Virus record (IMG/VR): IMGVR_UViG_3300010293_000006
Coordinates: 1 to 48,475 of that record
Length of the DNA stretch: 48,475 nt
Source: a virus
Reading direction: 5' to 3' (one strand)
The notes under the pieces are model-generated. The model was not told where the DNA came from. It made no database searches and worked only from the letters and a program-made list of their open reading frames with translations. Made by a program: the position numbers and the translations under genes. Below are positions 8,924 through 20,900 of the stretch, in pieces; position 1 is the stretch's first letter; each line of letters starts with the position of its first letter.

Positions 8924-11900
8924 ATGATAGACTTCGATCCCACCAAGTACGATCAAACCGAAGAGCAAGAAGCTACTATCGGGTCGATGTTCTGGCAGGG
9001 ATTAAACGGTTTCGTCGAAGGGTTCACTACATTAAATCTGCCTAATGTTGGTGCGCCTAAGAATGATGCCGAAGCCATTGCCAGGAAGGTTGGTGGCCTT
9101 CTTGGTTTTATTGGCTATATCCCCAACCCTTATACCCTTGCTACGAGTGCTGCTGTTAAGCTTGGCGGCAGATTTGGTGCAAAGGCTTTAGTTAATTGGG
9201 GAAATAAGCAAGCTATTAAGCAAGTATTGAAGACTGGTGAAAAGAGTGTAACTAAGCTTATGACTGAACTTGGTGAAGACGGAGTTCAGAAAGAAGTGCA
9301 AAAGCTTTTTAAGGAGCATGGAGCAGGACTACTTAGTACAAACGTGTTGGCTACTGGCGTTGGCAAAAAGAGAATTGGCGGATTTGTTGGGAAGACCTTG
9401 CCTCTTCCTAAATCTGTTTTTGGTGACCATAGGTTAAAGGTTAGCTCTATTCCGTTGATGTTCTCTGATCTAGCCATAAACAGCAAGGCAGGTGTTGCTC
9501 TTTCTGAAGCTGGAAAGAGGTTATTGCTTAAAACAAAGTTCTTAAACAATACTAATACATTCATTGGTAGAGAAGGTCAAACTCTTATTAAACAAACTGT
9601 TCATGGTAGTATAAATCTTGGTCTTGCTAATTCTTTAGCTGCTACCGGCATTGATCCGTTTCAATGGAAAGAAAGAATTGATGAAGCTCTTCCTGCCCTA
9701 TGGGGCGGAATGCAGTTTGGAGCTGGAGACGGTCTTATAGGTAATATGGGCAAAATCCTTACTCTTGCCGGAATGAAGGGTCAGGATAAGGTTATTGAAG
9801 GAATGTTAAAGACTATTGCTGGTTCTTTATGGAACGGTCTTCCTTCTACAATGCACGATGCTTCTACTCCTGAACAGATATATGAGTATTTATTAGGAGC
9901 ATGGTTTGGGTTCCATTCCGTTAATGCTAAGGCTTATGAGACAAATGAAGGTTTGCGGAAAGTTAATTCAAGAATAAATGCTGATGGCGGAAATATTGGT
10001 AGATTTTATAGAGATATGACCAATGATTATGCTTATCATAGAGAAAAATATGGATTAAAGGAAATTAATGATTACGATGTTGCTCATGGTAACTATGGTA
10101 TTGAGAAGAGTGTCTTTGAGATTATGACAGAAGGGATGATTCCGCCCGGTGCTGTTGATGCTTACATTAAGGGCGAGCATCCTAATAGTGATCTCCTTGC
10201 TACTGGTACTGTCCGCGTTGGGGATCATGAAGGGTATGAGAGGCACGTTGCTGTTCAAGATGTTCCGCCTGGGAGTAAGGAACACGCTGACATTGCAACT
10301 ACCGCTACTATCCTTAAGCCACTTACTACTAAGGCAAAGAATCCTGATGGTACGTTTGTATTAGACGCTGCTGGTAAACCTGTTGGTGCAGAGAACACTG
10401 ATCCTAGATATGTGGTGATTAGAAATATTGAGGGGATGAAGGCTGAAGCTCTTAAGAATAGTGCCAAAGATGGTGAGGGAATGAGGTCTAGCAATCCTGA
10501 TGTTATTGATATTCCTAGAGAACTTGTTGATAGCGTTGACCTTTATATGGACGTTCAGTTAGCCCATGAAGCCTATCATGCTAGATACCTTAATGAAGGT
10601 TTCAAAGATATAGCTAACAATGAAAACTTTATGACCCTGCTTGCCCTTCGTCAGACCGCTCAGGATCGTGGTGAATTTTATGTTGAAAGGCTTAAGAATA
10701 GCACAACCTATAAGAAGCTGGTTAATAGTCTTGACGGCAAAGCTAGGGCTGAATGGCGCAGAATGGTTGACCATGACAGTGCTGAGAAGTTCCAGCCTGG
10801 GGACGCTAGGGTTTATGAAATTCCTGATGGCAGTATTGTTAGGTACAACATTGGTGACGCTGAGGTTCAAGGTTCTAGGGCTACTCGTAAGGGAAGAATT
10901 GTTACTATTGACAAGAAGAATGGAACCGCTGTTGTTGAAAGAGTGAATTCTGTTGATGGTACTGTTCATACTGACCAGATTAAACTTGAACAAATTGACA
11001 TGAACTATGGTCTTAATTCTCACCTTAATGATGTTGTTGGCAAAAGAGTTGTAGAGAAGAAGACTGAACCTGTCGTTGCTCCTGAGCCTGCAAAGCCTGT
11101 TGAGCCTGCGAAGCCTGCTGAACCTGCTAGAAATGTTAGACCTATTAAGGATGTGTTGCCTAAGGTTGAAAGAGACGCTGAGAGGGTTAAGGGCGAAATT
11201 AACAAAGAATTACTGGAAGAGCTTGCGAAAGATGTTACAAGACCAGAAGCTTTCTTTGATGAAGTTCCTACTGCCGAGAAAAAGCTTGTTATTGAAAGAG
11301 AGCGCATTAGAGAAGCTGAAGGCAATGACGTTGGCCTTGATCCTGTTTATGTAGAAAGAGTTATTGAAGGGCTTAAGAAGAATGATGGCGAAAGAGGAAG
11401 AGCGTTAGACTATATCGCTAATGAAATGGCTAGTGGTAGGTCTAATGAATTGTCTCAGCTTGATATGTTTATTCGTGAAGCATTCCCTGAGCAGGTAGAG
11501 AGTAGATTAAGAGGAATGAAGGATAGGGCTGAACTTGCTGATGCCCCTGCTTCCACTAAGACAGACCATAGTGGCTACTTAGAGTCTGTCCCTGAGGTGC
11601 CTTCTACTCCTGAGTATGGATTCCAGTATAATAAGAATGCCTTTAATCTTGTGCCCAAGGAAGGTAAGGATTTCTCTAGCACTGATCCTAATGATTACTA
11701 TATCTACTCTGTTAAGACTGGAAAGGAAACCAAGTATGCTGGGAAAGAGAAGGCTAAGATTGTCTCTAAGGCTCTTAGTGAGATTCATAGCACTAAGGTT
11801 GAAGCCGCTTCATCCGATCCTACTGGTGCGGTTCCTGAGCCTAGACCTTCTGCTTTTGGTGATACTGCTCCTACTCCATTGCCCACTGAAGTTATAGAAT

Positions 11901-14900
11901 ATACGCAGAGAGTAAGAAAGAACTACAAGCGAATCAAAGATGCTCTAAATGATATTATAAACAATCCTAAGACTGGTGATGCTTATGCAGATCAATTAGC
12001 TCGTACCCAGCAAGTGCATGATGATTTCATTTTGCGCCATAAAGTTTTCCTGACAAAAGAGCAGAACTCTGATGCTATGATTGCTGAGTATAATGCTAGG
12101 AAACAAAGAAAAGCAACTGAGGCTAAGACTGAGAAGGTTGATCCTACTGCTCCGACTGAGGGAGAGGTCGTATCCACTCCTGCTGCTTCTGTTGCTGAAC
12201 CTAGACCGCTTACAGAATCTTTAGATAGACTTCTGAAGAATATGCGTGATCTTCAAGCGTCTTATGATAGAATGGATAAGACTGCTGCTGCAATGCAAGA
12301 AAATGCTGCTAAGATGGATGCTGCTCTTGAGAAGTTAGCTAATAAAGTAAGTGAAACTACTCCACTTAGTTCTCCTCAGGTTAGAGAAGTAATCGAGTCT
12401 ACTCCTTTAGGCGTTAGAGATGGTAAACTTGTCTATGCCGAGGGTTTAGCTGCCGAGTTAAATAATAGCTTCAGGGTTGGTGAAACTATTTCTAGCTTCA
12501 TTGATGATATGTCTCGCTTTAGGGATAGGCTTGACGTTGCCTCAGAGCTGGGCGGTGGGTCGTATCCAGTAGGTAAAGAAGTTCTAACTAACAAGATCGC
12601 TGATTCGTTGTATGAAGGAACTAAGCTTACTGGCATGGGTAAGCTTAGAGCATTTGCTAATAAGATTCGTGGTGCTGTTTTAACTATCACTGCTGCTGTT
12701 AGTTTTCATTCTGCTATTCCTATGTCTGAGTTTACAATGGTTAGGCAGTCTGAGATGGTTAGAGATATTGGGCCTAAGACAATTCATGTTGACCCATCAA
12801 TCAAGAGTAATGAAGTTAGAACCATTGCTGAGTTTGCTGTTGGTGGCGATGCTGGTGGGAAGCCATTCGTAGTTGTAGATAAGAGCAATGCTAGGATGAC
12901 AGTGTTTGACGCTAAGGGTAAAATTGTAGAAGAGACTCCTGCTCTTCTTGGTAAGAGCGTTGGAGATAGATTCAGCGAGGCTAGAAAGAACGCTAGAACT
13001 ATTGAAGAAGTAGAGGCTTCTGGTCAAAAGGTTACACCTGCTGGTAGATTCACTGGTCAAGTTACTCCTGATAGAGAGTATGGCTCTGTCCTTAGATTCA
13101 ATGAGACTAGCAATGGTGGAACTACTGTTGCTATCCATCAAACCTATACTGGTACTCCTTCTGAAAGAAGACCTGAAAGAATTGCTTCTTCTACTACATC
13201 TGACAATAGAGTTTCTTTTGGTTGTGTGAATGTACCTAAGGAAATCTATGATAGAAACTTCTCTAATATTGGAGATAGATTTACTGTTTATGTTCTTCCT
13301 GAGAAGAGTTCATTTGAAGAAGTCGGTTTGCCGAAACCCAAGGAGAAGGATGCGCCTGTCAGCACGGCAAAGGAGAGCTTGACCGATGCTCCCCCGTCCC
13401 CGCCTGCCAGACAAGCCACGGAGACGCCTAAGCCTGTCCAGCAGCCACTTACGACTCCACCCGCCACTCCTGTCACGGGAAGGCCGGATCGTGCCTCTAA
13501 GCCCGTCCCAGAGGCTAAACCGATTTCTGAAGGGCTGTCCCGTGTTATTCATAGTGGTGGTGCTAAAGGTTCTGATAGTGCTTGGGAAACGATAGGAAAG
13601 AAGTTTGGTTTTAAGACCAATCATTACTTCATAAGAGGATTTGGTACTCCTAGAGGTAACACTCCTATTGATGTTAATAAGCCTGAGGTTGACGCTGCAT
13701 TGGCTAGAGCGAATCAGCGTCTAGGAAGAAAGTTCCCAACGGCTAAGGAGTATGTTAACAATCTTCTGAGAAGGAATATCGCTCAGGTTACTAATTCTGA
13801 CATGGTGATTGCTATTGGCGAGGTGTCAAAGGATTTAAGGAATGTGGAAGGTGGCACTGGCTGGGCAGTTGCTTCTGCTATTATTGACACTAAGAATCCT
13901 GTCTTTGCTTTCGATCAAACTAATGGTAAGTGGTATGAATTTAATAGAGAGACTGATAGATTTGCTGAGTCTCGCGTTCCTACTCCTACGGATAACTTTG
14001 CTGGAATAGGCACTAGAGAAATTAATAAGCTTGGTCAAGAGGCGATTGAATCTGTCTTTGCACAGAGAGCCGATATTGCATTTGCTAAAGAACATCCTAT
14101 TGGCAAGATTGATACTGAGACTGCGTTTAGAATTAGAGAGACAGTTAGGCCCTTAACTGATTTCCTTGAGCGACATGGCTTTAAGGTTGAAGAACATAAA
14201 GACTTAATTATTGATTTGTCTAACAAGATGGTAGGCGTTGATCCTACTAATATTGAACAGGTTAGTAGAGCCATTGCTGCCCCTGTTGCTGAGATGATGT
14301 CTTACTCTCAATCATTCTATGATGTTCATGCTGCTATTTCTAAGAGTGAGTTCTACCAGAAGTTAAGACAGAATTATCTTGATAGAAACTATAGGCATCA
14401 GGCTGCGTCTAGGCGTGCCACTATTGATGTGTTTAGAAACCTTTTGGTTAGGGGATTCGCTGAGGGTATAGCTAAGAGAGCCAATATTGATCGGTCTATG
14501 ATTTCTAGGATTAAGAAGTTTGTCAGCAACTTGATTGACAAGTTCAAGATTGTTGATACCAAGTCTATTGAGCATTCAATTAATCAGATTGTTGACAATA
14601 CCTTTAGGGGCGAAGAGTTTATCAGGACTACTGAGAAAGAAGGATATAAGCAAGTACGGCTACAGGATGCTTTTGATTCTAGTCCGATAGCTAAGAGAGT
14701 TCTAACAAATCTAACAAATAAGAATAAGAATCTAATCCTTACTGGTAGCACCGCCTTTGCCGAGCAGGGTACTGTTTATCGTCCAGAGACAATGAAGATA
14801 CACGATGTTGACTTGGTGAATACTGGTACAAGAGAGTCTGCCATTAATGATATGATGGAGCTTTATCCTAATGCCTATCAAGCTTATAGGTTTGGTTCTA

Positions 14901-17900
14901 GTGGTGGCTATGATACTACTACATTTATTATTCCGCCTGAGGGTGGAAAGATCTCTAATGTTCAGAGAAGACCTGAAGGCAATAAGATTATCAGTTATGA
15001 AGTTGTAGACAGCGATGGCAGAGTTATTGGCACTTATAAACTTAATTATGAGGTCGCTCCTTCTGGAAGAATTATAAATGAAAAGGAGATTAAGACTGGT
15101 GAAGAGGGTACGTTTGTTGACTTCTTTACTACAACTGATGCGAGAGAGACTCTTGAGATTCCATTCATTGACTCTAATGGCCTGGAGAGAGGATTAAGAA
15201 TCTCTCATTTCGCTGATCCATTTGCTGCCAAGTTAGAGTATAGTCGATTCAAGGATATTTGGGATTACAATAGATTTATGCCTTTTGGAAGAGGCGGCAA
15301 GACTGAAGTAAAAGAAACGACTGGTGAGCGTGAGGTCGTCAGTCCTACGATTGTAGAAGCTCCCATTGAAGCTGAGAGAATGGATGAATATAGTAGCCTT
15401 CTTGCTGGTCAGCGTCCAGAGGATATGCCTGCTGCGTACTTTGAAGAGCCTGCATCTGCTGGTCATAAGGTTGATTCTACTCTTTCTACTGTCGCTGAAC
15501 CTGAAGCTCTTGATCGGGCCGAAGCCAGGAGAGAGCAGGCTGTTGTTGATAGTCAGGTTGAAGATGGTATGCCTAGAGACAATGATGGGATGACTTCTGA
15601 GTTTAAGTCTGGTTTGGCTGAAAAGGTCGCTCCTACTAAGAGAGATGGTGGACGTAAAGAAAGAGTAGTTGCCAGCCCATTTGAAGCCACTAGGATTCTT
15701 GGTCTTGAGAATGAGCGAGAGCTTATTGATAAGTATTTGCCGCCTGATGGAGCTACTAGAGCAGATTATGTTGCGGCAGCTAGAAGAATTATGGCCGACT
15801 CTATTGGCGATAATAATAGACCTAGAATTAGTGAGCTTGATGCTAGACACATCATCAATGTTCTTACATCTAAGAGTCCATCTGTTACTTACTATCTTGA
15901 TCCCTTTACTTCTGAAATCATTTCTGAGCGTGGGATTGGCAAAGCTTCTCATGCTGAGACTAGCACTGGTGTTGAGCATATCTTTGTAGAGAGCGGAATC
16001 GCAAGAGAGCTTGGCAAGGAAAGAGGCGACCTACTTGCTCTTGATATTTTAGAGGCTAAGGCTGATGGTGGAGAACTGTGGGCTGACATTGGTGTAATTG
16101 GCAGCAGAAGAATTATCGTTAAGGCCAACCCTGAACTTCAGGAAGAATTTAAGCAGACGTTCCCTAATGGTGTTCGTGGTGAAGATGTTGATGTGATTGA
16201 GCTTGAAAGGCTTAGAGGTGTAGCGACTCAGCGTTATTATGAGAAGCTGTTTGGTAAAGAGATGATCGAGAATGCCATTAAGAAGGGCGAGGTTGGTGTT
16301 CTTATCAAGAGAGCCAATGCACTATTTTCGCCTTCTATTGGATCCAAATTTGGAGTTAAGGCAAAGGCTGCGGTTATTGATGATGATGTTGCTCATAAGT
16401 TTGCTCCTCACGCTCCCATTACCCATAATGGAGTTGAGCTTACTTCTATCTATGCTGGTGAAGATGCCCCTTATGATAACCGTTTAGATGGATACTTATT
16501 TGTAACTAGAACTGGTGGTAAGTTGACTCGTCAGACTCACGGTGTTAGAACTAATTCTGACCAGTTCAAGATGATTGGCTTTGAAAATGATGGCAATAAT
16601 GTTTCTATGTTTAAGGGATTGGCCTCTGTTGACGGCAGATTGCATGATAGCTTTGACGCTGCTGGGATTTCTTATGTGATTCCCAAGAGTGTTGCTAAGA
16701 TTCTTTTCGGAGATAAGGCTGTCTATAATGAGCTTTCTGGTCAAGAGATCATTAACGGCACTGGTGACAGACAGTTAAATACTATTGATGTTAATACGGA
16801 TATGTTCAGGCTGTTGTTCGCTATTCCCAAGACTGGTAATCCTTCTGCTGCATTTGGTGTTCAGGCCATTGACTCTCTTTCTCCCAATACTGTTAGCACT
16901 GTGCTTGACTATTTGATTAAGCCTGCTCTTGCTGAGTATCATGGGTTGAATGGTGCTAAGACTTCTGCTGATTTTATGAAGATGATTATTGAAAAGCTTA
17001 ACCTTGATCCTGAAGATATGATGTTTAGTGGTGACACTTATAGAGAGAAGCGTCAAGCTGAATGGGCTAGAGCTATTCTTGAGAGAGGCGAGAGTCCGTT
17101 TAGTATTAAGAATCGTGGTGTGACTGAAGACCTTATGCTTAAGTATGTTAAGAACGTCATTTCTCCGCAGGTTACTAATGCTGGCTGGGTGTATTATGCT
17201 CCTGATATTACTGGCAAGTATCGTGAAAGAATGAAGTTTAAGAGAAAAGACGGCTCATGGGGAGTTACGCCTGCTCAGTCTGGCGTGCCTGTTGCCATGA
17301 AGAATCGTTTAATGGATTATTCTAAGATTATGTATTGGGATGAGAAAACTCTTAGTTATGGAAGACTTGAGAAGATTGGCGATAAGATTGACGATAAGTG
17401 GATCAAGCTTGGCGATGCTAAGGATATGGCTGATCGTCTTGGCGTGAAGATTGTGTTCATGTCTCAGAGAAGTCCGAAGCAGAAGTTTGAAGATAGCATT
17501 ATTGCCGAGCTGACAGAATTCAATGATAAGATTGATGGCAATGTTGTTGTTCTGCCTAGCGTTGAAGCTGTCTCTATTTCTGAAGGTGACTACGATGGCG
17601 ATGCTACTGCTATGTTCTTTGACATTCCACCTTCTGTTATTAAGGAGTATGTTACTAGAGTAATGGATACTGATGGCAGACCGATGACAGGTGCTACTAA
17701 GCTTGACAGTCCTAAGGCTACCCTTGTCCGTGATCCTGTTACTGGTGAAATGGTTACGCCTAGCTTCATTCAGGCATATAAAGAAGCACTGAAGAGAAAG
17801 CAAATTGCTAGTGGCATGGTTCCTGTTATCGTTAACAATAAGAGTACCCTAGATCAGCTAGTCGATAAGCAGTTCATTGTTCATGTTGGCGGCAAGCAAT

Positions 17901-20900
17901 ATGCTATTAGATATGATAGGCCAGTTAGAAATCAGTTCTCCAAGATGTTGCAGTCTGGTGTGGATCATGCCAAGAAAGAGCTTGAAGAACTGCTTAGAGA
18001 GAGTGATGGTCATATCCCATTCGTTGAACACGCTATTGTTCGTCAGGTATTCAATACTCCTATTGAGCCTGGCAAGCTGTATTCTGATGCCGATATTATT
18101 ATTGAAACCGTTCTTAAGCCTTTCAAGAATGTAACGTCTTCTACTAACCCTGGCAACTTTGACTCCAGCAGATCAAATGTCGATGCCTCTAATCTTATTA
18201 ACGCAATCAATAGAGCTAAGTCTATCATTGCTGGTATGGAAAAGGATGGTAGCAATACTGCCCTTGGTCTTATGTTCTATAGAGATTATCTTGATGCTCA
18301 GGCATATTTAGCTCGTGAAGTTCCTGGAACTGACTTTACCTTTGCCTCTCTTTATAGAAAGATTAAAGCTGAGTATCAAAGAACTGGCAAGATTCTTCCT
18401 AGAGATTATGCTCTTTATCGCACTGGTAGAATCGTTGAAGTTTATGATTCTATGCCTAAGCGCAAGATTGCTCTAACTGGTAGAAACGCTACACTCAATA
18501 GATCGTTCTATGATATTCTTGTGAAGGATGACTTTATCAACATGATTCCTTCTAATGAAATCTATCTGCCTATCATTCGTGTTGATGGTATTGATACTGC
18601 TATGGCTGGGTTCAATAGATTTAGAATCATATCGGACTTCCCTGAAATCTTTACTTCTGCTCCTGTGTCTGCTGTTAGGTTTGGTGCTGAAAGAAGGGAT
18701 CAGCCTGATACTAGAGCCAATAGACAGAATATGTCCTCTGCTGCTGCAATCAATAGAGGTAGAGTCTCTGATTATAGAACTATCATTCACAACCTTACCC
18801 TTATGAGGATGTACGCGAATAGGCACGGCAGTATTTCTGGTGCGGTGGATTATCTGCAAAGCCAGACTGGAGCTAATGTTAAGCTTCTTATTACTAAGTA
18901 TAGATTGCTTAAGAGAATGTCTGATATTATTACTTCTCGCGATAGAATGAGTGGAGCTGCTAAGGAAAAGATTGTTAGAAGAATGATTGCTGGAGTTCTT
19001 CGTTCTGATAATCCTAATGCCCTTACTTGGAAAATGGATATTAAAAATCCTGAAGTCATTGCTATGGGCGAAAGATTAATGGAGTTAGGCCGACAGGGTA
19101 GTTGGAAGAAGTCTGCGTTAGCTACTATTAGACTTGAGATGCTTAATATTGCTGAAGCTTTCCCTGCTGAATATCGTCCTCTTCTTTCCTTTGGTTTTGA
19201 TAAGTCTGCTGGTGGTGAGACAAGTATGTTCCAGTCACGCCTTACGCCTAGAGCGTTTGAGGTTGACGGGTATCTTACTGGTAGAGCTGCCATTGAGTAT
19301 AGAAAAGCTGAAGAGCAGATGATGGAAATTGGTAGGCGCAAGGAATTTGATTCTACTGAGACTAGACCTGCTTCTTTATGGAAACTTGTGCAGAGCAATC
19401 CTTGGTTGGTTGATAGTATTCCTTCTAAGAAGAGTCATGGTTCTAGGCTTATTGAGCGACTGCATCAGGGATATAAGGATGGTGAATTTAGAAGAAATGC
19501 TAATCAGATTGTTGATGTACCACCAGTTAAGAAAGAAAGATACGACCTACCTTATGACTTGACAGCTCATGCCCGTGTAGAGGAACTATACTTTACTGGT
19601 AATCCTAACTTCCAGCTTTCTCCGTTGCAGAAGCACATGATTAATAATATGATTGAAGTGTTCCCTGACATTGTGAACAACTGGCATGGATATTTGCAGC
19701 ACGTTCTTGGTAAGTCTTACATAGAAGACAGTGCTGATTTATACCGAGTTTATAGAACTGTGATGAAACACGCTACTGGTCAGGCTCAGATCAGCATTTG
19801 GGCTAGACAAATGTGGCCTGATGCTAATGATAGAAACTTCTTTGCTTATGACCAGAATTGGTTTGAGGTAGATTATTCTAGGAAGGATGCCTTTGCTTCA
19901 AGACCGATGAATCATTGGATGAAGAAGCATGAACTTAACGCTGCTCTCAAGTTGAAAGAAAATGGTGGAAGAGCTTTTGCTGGTAATGCCATCAAGTCCT
20001 TGTTCTATGATTTTGAAGAAGTAAGCAATAAGGAATTTGCTGCTGGGTTTGGCCCTATCTTCAAGGGTTTTGATCCTAACGCTGTTCCTGAAATGAAGAA
20101 GAGACTTAAGGCTGTTGTTGAGAGCGGAGACACCGCTAGACTTCTTGTTATTGCCGAAAGAAAGCTTCAGGGCAATCCGGCTGATAATGTTCGCAAGCCT
20201 ACTGAAAATGAGACTAGAAGATGGCAAGAGGTAGAAGCTGAATACAATGCCCTTGGTGCAGACAAGAAGGAGTATGTTGATTATTCACTGAAGCAGATTA
20301 GACGCCTTGCTAACTATGTCAGAACAAATGTTATTCCTAGAGTCCAGAAGCTCCAACAGCAAGCTACTATTCTTATGATGGCCGATCATCCTGAATATCT
20401 TACTCCTGAGAAAAAGGATGATCCACCTAATATTAAGATTAAAAAAAGATACTATAAGAAGCTGCTTGAGTATCGCAATAAGGGTCTGATCCATCCTTCG
20501 TTTAAGGTTGGTACTATCTATTCTTATTATCCTCGTGTTTATAATGACAGAGACTTATGGATTAAGAACATGATGGCAGAGAGAGATCGTCTTGTTGCCC
20601 TTCATCCCGATAGAGCAGCTAGACTCGATGAAGTGTTTAATGAGGCAATCAGAGAAGAGCTTGCTGAGAGCGGAAGAGATGGCGTACCTGTTCTTGATGA
20701 AAGAAGATATGCTAGCGACTTCTCTGTTAATAGAACTACTGCACACTTTAGGAAAAGAGTGTTAGACCTTGACGGATATTCTGAGAATGTGCCTAAGGTT
20801 CTTAGAGAGTACCTTGCACAGATGTTGAATTTGGAACACAAAATACGAACTGGTATTGTTCAAAAAAATCTTACTGACACCTTCCACGCAGGAATGCTTT

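Noticed and set aside
14744-14812. Nucleotidyltransferase (pol-beta fold) domain in the giant protein
   Set aside because: GS and DVD are present, but their spacing (18 residues) is longer than the usual 9-13 and no third acidic residue is clear; kept only as a weak remark.
15233-15979. 248-residue open frame antisense to the giant gene
   Set aside because: Composition (Ser, Asn, Arg, Ile) is that of the complement of the coding frame; no ribosome site; it lies opposite a continuous coding gene.
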